64,000 bases of DNA. It comes from Microbacterium halimionae. Its GTDB lineage: Bacteria; Actinomycetota; Actinomycetes; Actinomycetales; Microbacteriaceae. The translations under genes were made by a program, and so were the position numbers. The DNA lies in contig NZ_JAAOZB010000002.1 of assembly GCF_011761265.1 (NCBI RefSeq), forward strand, positions 1 through 64,000, in the 5' to 3' direction. How positions within the stretch are numbered: position 1 is the first letter of the stretch; the number at the start of each line of letters is the position of its first letter. The notes beneath the pieces are model-generated. The model was not told where the DNA came from, made no database searches, and saw only the letters and a list, made by a program, of their open reading frames with translations. Of this stretch, positions 42,892 through 51,500 are shown piece by piece.

Positions 42892-45800
42892 ATGATCCCT
42901 GATCGTGTTTTACCGGTGCAACGCCGCCGCCGACAGAAGTCCATGGCCACCCTCGCCGCGAGCATCGTTCTCTTGCTCTGCGGTGGAGTCGTGAGCGCAC
43001 CCGCGTTTGCGGATGATGCGACCGCGGGAGCGTCGACCTCCGGCGATCCGATATTTCCGAACGTGGGAAACAGCGGTTATGACGTTTTGCACTACGACAT
43101 CGATATGGCCTACCGGACGAACAGCGACATCAGCGCGACGACGACGATCGGCGCGAAAGCTTCCACGTCGTTGAGCTCGTTCGTGCTCGACTTCGAAGGA
43201 ATGACGGTTGATGAAGTTACCGTCAACGGTCAAGAGGCTCAGTGGTCCCGCGATATCGATGCTGAAGCGACAAAGTACAAGTTGATCATCACTCCGGCCG
43301 CCGCGGTCAGCGGTGATTTCACGGTGTCTATCTCTTACAGTGGCGCCCCAGCGCGGCACATCGACGCCGACGGGTCCTCTGAGGGATGGGTCAAGACGAG
43401 CGATGGGGTCACAGCTCTTGGGCAGCCCATTGGCGCGATGACATGGTTCCCCAACAACAACACGCCCGCAGACAAGGCAACATATGACATCGACGTCACA
43501 GCGCCCACGACGGTCAACGGTAACGCGCTGAGCGTCGCGAGCAACGGAGAGCTCGTCGGCCAGCTGATCGATGCGGATGCCGGGACAACAACGTGGCAGT
43601 GGCAGCAGACGAAGCAGATGGCTTCTGAGCTTTCGATCCTCTCCATTGGGCGCTTCAATATTTTGGAAAGCGACATCCAGCTCGCGAGTGGGCGAACCCT
43701 CCACGAGTGGTCGTTTGTCGACCCGACGATCAGCGTGAGCAGACAGAACACAATCAATACTCGCCGAGCTGAGATCAAGTCGATTATCGATTGGCTAGAA
43801 ACCAAGCTCGGTGCATACCCGGGTGAAAGCATCGGCCTCATCGTTGACTCGGTCAGTGTCGGGTACGCGTTGGAAACTCAGGATCGCCCGTTCTTCGACG
43901 GCAGCGTTTCGGCATCCACGCTGATTCACGAGCTCGTGCATCAGTGGTTGGGTAACGACGTTGCGCCGAGCGACTGGTCTCACATCTGGCTCAACGAGGG
44001 TGCGGCGGAGTTCTTCACGACCTACTACCAATACTCGACCGGTCTGACCTCAATCACACCCGAAGACAACAGCTACTCGAGTTGGAACAGTGCGACGGAT
44101 AGTCGGTGGGAAGTTCCGACGGTCGGTTTCACTGATTCCGCCGAGTTGTACGACTGGCAGGTCTACAACCGAGGCAAGTACACGCTCGGCGCGCTCATGA
44201 CAGCTATTGGGCGTGAGGATTTCGATGAGCTGTACTCGCAGTGGACAGCTCGATACGGTGGTGCATCAGCTTCGACGTCGGACTTTGCTGCGCTCGCAGA
44301 AGAAGTGTCAGGGAAAGATCTTGAAGCCTTCTTCCAAGATTGGATTTACGACACAGACAAACCTGCCTGGCCTGCCAAGTGGACAGCAGCAGTTACGAGT
44401 GATGTCGCAGGTAAAGAGCTACTCCCCGGTGAGGCATCCTCGTTCACGTTGAGTGTGGAGAATACCGGGAAGGTCGCGCTGGACGGCGGGACCGTCGAAG
44501 TGGATGCGCAGCAACTTTTGTCGCTCGTGACGCTGAGTGACACTCTTCCGGCAGGGGTATCGGTCGCCGACGGCGCAATTGTGTGGTCTGTGCCATCACT
44601 CGCGCCGGCGGCAACCGCATCAGTTGAGATTGCATTTACGGTGCCGGCTGATTCTGTCGGTGGCGCAATAGACATGTCGATCGCGGCGCCGCAGCTCGGC
44701 TCGAGTCTCTCGGCTGGCACGCTGTCGTTCAGTGTTGCGGAGCCGGTTGCTCTCAATCTGTTGAATATCAATGATTTTCATGGTCGTATCGATGCGAATA
44801 CGGTGAAGTTTGCGGGCACGATTGAGCAGTTGCGTGCGGAGTATGGGGATGAGAACACGTTGTTCTTGTCTGCGGGTGACAACATTGGGGCGTCGTTGTT
44901 CGCGTCGTCGTCTGCTGATGATCAGCCGACGTTGGATGTGTTGAACGCGTTGGGTCTTGCGGCGTCTGCGGTGGGTAATCATGAGTTCGATAAGGGTGTT
45001 GGTGATCTGACGGGTCGGGTGTCTGAGGAGGCTGATTTCCCGTATTTGGCGGCGAATGTGTATGACGCTTCTGGTGAGCCGATCGTGGATGAGTACGCCT
45101 TGTTCGAGGTGGATGGTCTGACTGTTGCTGTCATTGGCGCAATCACTGAGGAGACGCCGACGTTGGTGTCACCTGGGGGGATTTCGGGGTTGACGTTCGG
45201 GGATCCGGTTGAGGCTGTTAACCGTGTTGCGGCTGAGCTTGAGGGCACGGCGGATGTGATTATCGCTGAGTACCACGAGGGCTCGACGGATGGTGTTGCT
45301 GAGGATGCGGCGATCGAGGAAGAGATCGCGGCGGGTGGCGCGTTTGCTGACATTGTGACGAAGACTTCGGCGTCGGTTGATGCGATCTTCACCGGTCACA
45401 CGCATAAGGAATATTCATGGGATGGCCCGATCCCGGGTGCTGAGGGCACGCGTCCGGTGGTTCAGACGGGGAGTTATGGCGAGAACATTGGTCAGGTAGT
45501 TCTCGAGGTTGATCCGGTCACGGGCGATGTTGAGGGTTATGAGGCGAAGAACGTGGCTCGTGTGGCCATCGCGGATGACGGCAACGAGGACAACGATGCT
45601 GAGCAGAGCGCGGCGTTGGATGCGGAGTTGGTTTCGACGTATCCGCGGGTTGCTGAGGTCTCGTCGATCGTTTCGGATGCAATTGCTGATGCTGCTGTTA
45701 TCGGTGAGCAGGTCAAGGGTTCGGTCGTGGCAGATATCACGACCGCGTTTACGGGCGGTTCGTATGTTGATGGGGTGTGGACGGGTGTGAAGCGTGATGA

Positions 45801-47097
45801 TCGCGCGTCGCAGTCGACGTTGGGGAACCTTGTTGCGGATTCGTTGGTGTCGAGCCTGTCGAGTGCGGATCGTGGTGGTGCGGAGATCGGGATGGTGAAC
45901 CCTGGTGGTTTGCGTTCTGATCTTCTCTACGGCGAAGACGGCACGATCACGTATGCGGAAGCGAATGCTGTGTTGCCGTTCGTGAATAACCTGTGGACGA
46001 CGACTTTGACGGGTGCGCAGTTCACGGCTGCTTTGGAGCAGCAGTGGCAGCCGGAGGGTGCGAGCCGTTCGTATCTTGCGCTCGGGTTGTCGGACAACGT
46101 TCGGTATACGTATGACAAGTCCGCGCCGCGTGGTGAGCACATCACGGGTGTGTGGATTGATGGGGAACCGATTGATCCGGCGGGTGAGTACCGTGTGGGT
46201 TCGTTCAGTTTCTTGCTGCAGGGTGGCGACAACTTCACCGTGTTGGCTGAGGGTTCGGATACGAAGGATTCGGGTTTGATTGACCGGGATGCGTGGATTT
46301 CGTATCTGGAAGCGAATCCGGGGCTTGAGCCTGATTTCGCGAGTCGGAGTGCTGAGGTCACGGGTGTTCCTGAGACGGTTGAGGTTGGTGACACGGTGTC
46401 GTTGCAGGTGTCGGGTATCAACCTGACGTCGCTGGGTAGCCCGGAGAACACGGTGGTGGAAGCATCCATTGATGACACGGTGTTCGCACCGTTCACGGTC
46501 ACTGGTGGTGTGGCAACGGTGGAGTTCACTGTTCCGGATTCGGCCGTGGGGGAGAGTGTGTTGAGTCTTGTCGCGACGGATAGTGGGACACAGGTCACGG
46601 TGCCGTTGACTGTGACCGAAGCAACAGTGCCCACCGAACCCACCAACCCGACCGATCCAGGCACGGAGCTCCCCAGCACGGGCGGCAACGAGACGCCGGT
46701 GGCCGAGTCTGAACTCACTCCCGGCAACGCGGGTGATGTCAAGGTCATCGCTGGTGACCTCGTACCGGGTGGAACGGTCACGGTTTACGTGGGGATCGAG
46801 TACGCGGGCGACTGGGTATCTGCATGGTTGCGGTCTGCCCCGATCTTCTTGGGCTGGTATCAGGTGGATGCCGTTGGCAACATCACAGTGACCCTCCCCG
46901 CGGGAGTGACGGGCGATCATCGAATCGTGATTCAGGATGCCGACGGCAACCTGATCGGATGGCAAGAAGTCACCATCGGCGCCCTTGCTGTCACAGGAGG
47001 CAACGCCAGTGGTATCGGTGGACTTGTCTTAATCGCCACTCTGCTGTTGACGATCGGTGCGGCTGCTCGCACGATGGGCCGTCGCAGAGAGGTCTAG
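42892..47097 (+). CDS. Cell-wall-anchored chimera: M1 metallopeptidase + 5'-nucleotidase + Ig-like domains, LAxTG signal
   Basis: 1401 aa. Residues 1-41 are a signal peptide (RRRRQK, hydrophobic core, APAFA cut). Residues about 45-500 are an M1 peptidase with the substrate motif GYALETQ and HELVH at 346-350; the zinc Glu is E369 (HEXXH-X18-E), so it looks active. About 505-620 is a CARDB/DUF11-like beta domain. From about 622 to 1150 is a calcineurin-type 5'-nucleotidase (NDFHGRID with D628 and H630, [22 protein letters not shown], nucleotide-binding NPGGLRSDL). A short Ig-like region and a Pro/Thr linker with LPSTGG follow. The tail is another Ig-like domain, LAVTGG, one membrane segment and RRREV: a class E sortase signal. 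DNA from 44759 to 46644 repeats in the gene at 48563. M1 plus nucleotidase in one chain is unusual. Confidence 0.9.
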   Translation: MIPDRVLPVQRRRRQKSMATLAASIVLLLCGGVVSAPAFADDATAGASTSGDPIFPNVGNSGYDVLHYDIDMAYRTNSDISATTTIGAKASTSLSSFVLDFEGMTVDEVTVNGQEAQWSRDIDAEATKYKLIITPAAAVSGDFTVSISYSGAPARHIDADGSSEGWVKTSDGVTALGQPIGAMTWFPNNNTPADKATYDIDVTAPTTVNGNALSVASNGELVGQLIDADAGTTTWQWQQTKQMASELSILSIGRFNILESDIQLASGRTLHEWSFVDPTISVSRQNTINTRRAEIKSIIDWLETKLGAYPGESIGLIVDSVSVGYALETQDRPFFDGSVSASTLIHELVHQWLGNDVAPSDWSHIWLNEGAAEFFTTYYQYSTGLTSITPEDNSYSSWNSATDSRWEVPTVGFTDSAELYDWQVYNRGKYTLGALMTAIGREDFDELYSQWTARYGGASASTSDFAALAEEVSGKDLEAFFQDWIYDTDKPAWPAKWTAAVTSDVAGKELLPGEASSFTLSVENTGKVALDGGTVEVDAQQLLSLVTLSDTLPAGVSVADGAIVWSVPSLAPAATASVEIAFTVPADSVGGAIDMSIAAPQLGSSLSAGTLSFSVAEPVALNLLNINDFHGRIDANTVKFAGTIEQLRAEYGDENTLFLSAGDNIGASLFASSSADDQPTLDVLNALGLAASAVGNHEFDKGVGDLTGRVSEEADFPYLAANVYDASGEPIVDEYALFEVDGLTVAVIGAITEETPTLVSPGGISGLTFGDPVEAVNRVAAELEGTADVIIAEYHEGSTDGVAEDAAIEEEIAAGGAFADIVTKTSASVDAIFTGHTHKEYSWDGPIPGAEGTRPVVQTGSYGENIGQVVLEVDPVTGDVEGYEAKNVARVAIADDGNEDNDAEQSAALDAELVSTYPRVAEVSSIVSDAIADAAVIGEQVKGSVVADITTAFTGGSYVDGVWTGVKRDDRASQSTLGNLVADSLVSSLSSADRGGAEIGMVNPGGLRSDLLYGEDGTITYAEANAVLPFVNNLWTTTLTGAQFTAALEQQWQPEGASRSYLALGLSDNVRYTYDKSAPRGEHITGVWIDGEPIDPAGEYRVGSFSFLLQGGDNFTVLAEGSDTKDSGLIDRDAWISYLEANPGLEPDFASRSAEVTGVPETVEVGDTVSLQVSGINLTSLGSPENTVVEASIDDTVFAPFTVTGGVATVEFTVPDSAVGESVLSLVATDSGTQVTVPLTVTEATVPTEPTNPTDPGTELPSTGGNETPVAESELTPGNAGDVKVIAGDLVPGGTVTVYVGIEYAGDWVSAWLRSAPIFLGWYQVDAVGNITVTLPAGVTGDHRIVIQDADGNLIGWQEVTIGALAVTGGNASGIGGLVLIATLLLTIGAAARTMGRRREV
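44759..46644 (+). repeat. Large direct repeat, copy A (5'-nucleotidase module)
   Basis: 1886 bp that match 51138-53023 at a constant offset of 6379 with no indel; every row compared is identical. It begins just inside the codons for [12 protein letters not shown] and ends inside the Pro/Thr linker (TEPT). Codons inside favour T/G endings (TTG, GGT, GAT, GTT), unlike the C-ending codons before and after. Copy A lies in the M1-peptidase chimera. Confidence 0.93.
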
Positions 47098-47108
47098 CTT
47101 TCAGTATC

Positions 47109-47163
47109 AAATACAGGTCGGGTCACGCAGGCTGCACTTAGCTGCGTGGCCCGACCCGTATTT
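47109..47163 (+). terminator. Terminator after the M1-peptidase/nucleotidase gene
   Basis: A long imperfect stem: AAATAC/GTATTT at the base, then GGTCGGG/CCCGACC and ACGCAG/CTGCGT near the loop. It begins 12 nt after the stop and ends in TTT. It separates the surface-protein gene from the rplJ promoter. Confidence 0.8.
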
Positions 47164-47177
47164 AGCCCAACCGGATT

Positions 47178-47205
47178 TTGATGTCGGAGAGCCAGTGGGT
47201 ATTAT
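47178..47205 (+). promoter_or_regulatory. Promoter of rplJ-rplL
   Basis: TTGATG (47178-47183), 16-bp spacer, TATTAT (47200-47205) preceded by GGG. This is a near-consensus vegetative promoter. It leaves an untranslated leader of about 210 nt before rplJ. Confidence 0.65.
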
Positions 47206-47319
47206 TGGCGTATCCGAAGACCGCTGGTCATTGGCGCGTGAGAAATCAGGCTCCAATCGAAGCTCTGCAATGCAGGGGCCCGCGCAGGCATCACGAACGA
47301 ATTTCCTCAACGGGAACCG

Positions 47320-47353
47320 AAGCTCCGTGCGCTTGCGCCGGAGCTTTTCTTAT
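47320..47353 (+). ncRNA. rplJ leader hairpin (L10-leader-type attenuator)
   Basis: AAGCTCCG (47320-47327) pairs with CGGAGCTT (47339-47346), with an inner GCGC/GCGC pairing and then TTTTCTTATT. This looks like an intrinsic terminator inside the 210-nt leader. Upstream, 47250-47275 has GAAGCTCTGCAATGCAG, which can compete for pairing with the left arm. Leaders of rplJ operons are known to bind the L10-L12 complex, so this is probably the autoregulatory element. Confidence 0.6.
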
Positions 47354-47419
47354 TGCGGTGCCAGTGTCTCCGGCGGCGCTCCGCCTCCGCGGGGTGTCAC
47401 GTACACACAAGGAGTGGCC

Positions 47420-47935
47420 ATGGCGCAGAAGGATGCAACGGTTGCCGAGCTCACGAAGAACTTCGAGGACTCGACCGCTGTTCTGCTGACCGAGTACCGC
47501 GGTCTGACGGTTGCTGAGCTCAAAGAGCTTCGTAACAACATTCGTCAGGACGCGGAATACGCCGTGGTGAAGAACACGCTGACCAAGATCGCCGCTGAAA
47601 AGGCTGGCATCTCGGGTCTGGACGACGACCTTAAGGGTCCGTCGGCTATTGCCTTCGTGCACGGTGACCCTGTCGCCGTCGCAAAGGGCTTGCGCGCCTT
47701 CGCCAAGGCACACCCTCTTCTGGTTATCAAGAGCGGCTACTTCGACGGTGCCGCACTTTCCGCAGAAGAGGTCAACAAGCTCGCCGACCTCGAAAGCCGT
47801 GAAGTCCTGCTGGCAAAGCTTGCCGGCGCGATGAAGGCTTCGATGTTTGGCGCTGCCTATCTGTTCAACGCACCGCTGTCGAAGGCCGTTCGCACGGTCG
47901 ACGCGCTGCGTGAAAAGCAGGAATCCGCAGCCTGA
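47420..47935 (+). CDS. rplJ: 50S ribosomal protein L10
   Basis: 171 aa. The start ATG 47420 has AAGGAG 7 nt upstream; the open frame from 47057 runs back through the terminator and leader. Blocks: [48 protein letters not shown] and [13 protein letters not shown]10 anchors L12 dimers to the ribosome. It lies between the two copies of the 1.9-kb repeat. Confidence 0.98.
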   Translation: MAQKDATVAELTKNFEDSTAVLLTEYRGLTVAELKELRNNIRQDAEYAVVKNTLTKIAAEKAGISGLDDDLKGPSAIAFVHGDPVAVAKGLRAFAKAHPLLVIKSGYFDGAALSAEEVNKLADLESREVLLAKLAGAMKASMFGAAYLFNAPLSKAVRTVDALREKQESAA

Positions 47936-47979
47936 AGCAGGCCCGCGGCTAGTCGAAACCCCAAATAAGGAGATACAAC

Positions 47980-48366
47980 ATGGCAAAGCTCAGCACTGAC
48001 GAGCTGCTCGAAGCCTTCAAGGAGCTCACGCTCATCGAACTCAGCGAGTTCGTGAAGAAGTTCGAGGAGACCTTCGAGGTCACCGCTGCTGCCCCCGTCG
48101 CCGTTGCTGCCGCTCCGGCCGCTGGTGGAGCCGGAGCTGAAGAGGTCGAAGAGAAGGACTCCTTCGACGTCATCCTCGAGTCGGTTGGCGACAAGAAGAT
48201 CCAGGTCATCAAGGTCGTTCGCGAGCTCACCTCGCTCGGCCTCGGTGAGGCGAAGGCTGTCGTTGACGGTGCTCCCAAGCCCGTCCTCGAAGGCGCCAAC
48301 AAGGAGACCGCCGAGAAGGCAAAGGCCACCCTCGAAGAGGCTGGCGCGACGGTTACCCTCAAGTAA
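47980..48366 (+). CDS. rplL: 50S ribosomal protein L7/L12
   Basis: 128 aa. The N-terminal dimerisation domain is [22 protein letters not shown], followed by an Ala-rich hinge ([16 protein letters not shown]) and the C-terminal domain [24 protein letters not shown] to the end. AAGGAG precedes ATG 47980. It forms the stalk that recruits translation GTPases. A strong terminator follows. Confidence 0.98.
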   Translation: MAKLSTDELLEAFKELTLIELSEFVKKFEETFEVTAAAPVAVAAAPAAGGAGAEEVEEKDSFDVILESVGDKKIQVIKVVRELTSLGLGEAKAVVDGAPKPVLEGANKETAEKAKATLEEAGATVTLK

Positions 48367-48380
48367 TCTCGTTCTCTTTT

Positions 48381-48419
48381 AAAAGAACCCCGGATGCTTC
48401 GGCATCCGGGGTTCTTTTT
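48381..48419 (+). terminator. rplJ-rplL terminator
   Basis: A perfect stem of 17 bp (AAAAGAACCCCGGATGC with its complement) around a TTCG tetraloop, followed by TTTTTG. It starts 15 nt after the rplL stop. Confidence 0.95.
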
Positions 48420-48438
48420 GTGTCGGCGAGTTTCTGAC

Positions 48439-48460
48439 AGATGAGAACTAGATGAGAAAG
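48439..48460. promoter_or_regulatory. 11-bp tandem direct repeat upstream of the nuclease/nucleotidase gene
   Basis: AGATGAGAACT and AGATGAGAAAG, two directly adjoining 11-bp units sharing nine positions. GTTCTCC (48460-48466) and GTTCACC (48473-48479) follow. Like the element before the other giant gene, it has the 11-bp period of OmpR/PhoB-family sites, and both contain TGARA. Regulator unknown. Confidence 0.4.
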
Positions 48461-48562
48461 TTCTCCTCCGATGTTCACCCGGGCGACATTTCGTGGCAAA
48501 AGCGCGTCACTGTCTGACGCATAGCCTCTGATGGTTCGTGTCGAGAAACCATCGGGAGACTC

Positions 48563-51500
48563 ATGTTCAGCTCACAGCAGTCGCGCTCACGCAGCGTGCT
48601 TGCGGTAGGCATCGGTGCCGCGCTTGCGGGGGGAATGCTCTTCCCCCTGCCCGCGATCGCAGCCGATGGCTCAGACGTCATCATCAACGAGGCATATGTC
48701 AACGGCAGCGGCGGTGCCGCTTACAAAAGCCGCTTCATCGAGCTCTACAACGCGGGAGACGTGGCGCAGAGCCTTGACGGCTGGTCGCTCCAGTACAAAT
48801 CAGCTACTGGAACAAATGCGAGTGTTCAAAGTCTGAGCGGAACTATCGCCGCGAACGACTACTTCTTGATTGCACTTCCCGGGAGTGCGGGCGGACTTGC
48901 CGAACTCCCTGTCTCACCTGATTTCACCGGGGTAAGCATCACTCCCTCTGGATCAAACGGTGTGCTCTGGCTTGCCGACGTCACAACCCCGATCGCGCTG
49001 TCTCCTGGGTCCGTCACCGACTCCGCAGACGTCATCGACTTGATCGGCTACGGAACCGGCAACGTCTATGAAACCGCCGCCGCGTCAAGCCCAGCCGGTA
49101 CGACGTCTTCTCTCGCGCGCACTGACTTCGTTGACACCGACAACAACTCGACAGACTTTAGTGTTGCTGCAGAAGCGACCCCGCAATCCTCGAGCGGATC
49201 GAGCGAGCCCACTCCGGAGCCGACCGAGACTGCAACGCCGGAACCCACCGCTACTGCGAGTCCTGAGCCCACGGACCCGACCGAACCGACGGTGACGTCG
49301 ATCTCCGAGATCCAGGGCACGGGCGCGGCGAGTCCGATCGCGGGACAGACCGTCACGACACGTGGTGTTGTGACAGCGGCCTACCCCACAGGCGGCTTCA
49401 ACGGCTTCTACATTCAGACCCCCGGCACCGGCGGCGCACTCGACATGGCGACACACGCGGCATCCGAAGCTGTCTTCGTCTACGGCTCACAGGCAACTGC
49501 GAAGGTCAGCGTCGGTGATTATGTTGAGGTCACCGGTCCCGTGAGTGAATACAACGGAACAACCGAGATATCGCCTTCGGCGGCCAACGTGACAGTTCTT
49601 GATGAAGAAACTCCCGCCGTTTCCGCGGTGGACGTGGCATGGCCCGAGTCTGAAGAAGCACGGGAGACTCTCGAGGGAATGCTGGTTGCGCCCCAGGGCG
49701 ACTTCACAGTGAGCGACACCTACAGCACCAACTACTACGCGTCGATCGGACTCGCATCGGGAGCAACACCTCTCATGACGCCGACGGAAGTTGCGAAGCC
49801 TGGCAGCGCTGAGTACGACGCAGCAGTAGCCGACAACGCGGCTCGAGCTGTCACGCTCGACGACGGTGCATCGATCAACTTCAACTCCTCGGCGAACAAG
49901 AGCATCCCGTTGCCGTATCTTTCGACCACCGACCCCGTGCGCGTGGGGGCTGCAGTGAGCTTTACTGCGCCCGTGATCGTGGAGTATCGCAACTCCGGGT
50001 GGAACTTTCAGCCCACCCAGCACCTCACGGCCGACAACGCGTCGACTGTGCAGCCCGCGACGTTCGAAAACACGCGCACCGCATCACCCGCTGATGTCGG
50101 TGGTGACATTCAGATCGCAAGCTTCAACGTGCTCAACTACTTCACCACGACCGGTGAAGATGCTGTCGGGTTGGGAGCATCGTGCTCGTATTACACCGAC
50201 CGTGCCGGGAACAAGATCACAGTGAACAACTGCAGCGGGACGGCCGCAGTTCGAGGGGCCGCAGATGACGCGAACCTCGCCCGTCAGCAGGCGAAGATCG
50301 TCGCGGCGATCAACGGACTGGACGCTGAGGTTGTTTCGCTCGAAGAGATCGAGAACTCGACCATCGCCGGTGTCGACCGCGACTCGGCTGTTGCCGAGCT
50401 CGTCGGAGCGCTGAACGATGCTGCCGAAAGCGACGTGTGGGACTACGCGCGCACGCCAGATGAGGTTCCCGCCGGCGAAGATGTGATTCGCACGGCTTTC
50501 ATCTACAAGAAGGCGGCCGTCGAACCAGTTGGCGACGCTGTCATCGACGATGACTCTGCGTTCAGCAACGCTCGGTACCCGCTCGCACAGGCATTCATGC
50601 CCGCCGGAGGCAGCGAAGATGACACGTTCCTCGCGATCGTAAACCACTTCAAGTCGAAGGGCTCGGGTGAGGGTGAAAACGCTGACCAGGGCGACGGGCA
50701 GGGTGCGTCGAACGCGGCGCGAGTGGCTCAAGCTGAAGCACTCGTCGACTTCTCTGCTGAGCTTCAGCTCGAGGTCGGTACCGATGATGTCTTCCTGATC
50801 GGTGACTTCAACTCTTATACGCAAGAAGATCCGATGCAGGTCTTCTACGAAGCGGGGTACGTCGACCAGGGCTCGAAGACAGACAAGTACACGTACTCTT
50901 TCAGCGGCCAGAGCGGATCACTTGACCACATCCTGGCTTCTTCGGCCGCGGATGACATGGTGACCGGCGTCGACATCTGGAACATCAACTCTGTTGAGTC
51001 GATCGCCCTCGAGTACAGCCGCTACAACTACAACGCGACGATCTTCTACGACGAGTCGCCATATCGCTCCAGCGATCACGACCCCGTCGTCGTCGGTCTC
51101 GACCTCGATGCTGCTGACGCTACTGTCGAGCTCAACTTGTTGAATATCAATGATTTTCATGGTCGTATCGATGCGAATACGGTGAAGTTTGCGGGCACGA
51201 TTGAGCAGTTGCGTGCGGAGTATGGGGATGAGAACACGTTGTTCTTGTCTGCGGGTGACAACATTGGGGCGTCGTTGTTCGCGTCGTCGTCTGCTGATGA
51301 TCAGCCGACGTTGGATGTGTTGAACGCGTTGGGTCTTGCGGCGTCTGCGGTGGGTAATCATGAGTTCGATAAGGGTGTTGGTGATCTGACGGGTCGGGTG
51401 TCTGAGGAGGCTGATTTCCCGTATTTGGCGGCGAATGTGTATGACGCTTCTGGTGAGCCGATCGTGGATGAGTACGCCTTGTTCGAGGTGGATGGTCTGA

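Noticed and set aside
45415..46965. 516-codon minus-strand frame inside the nucleotidase block
   Set aside because: Mirror reading of the repeat (also present in copy B); no domain recognised.
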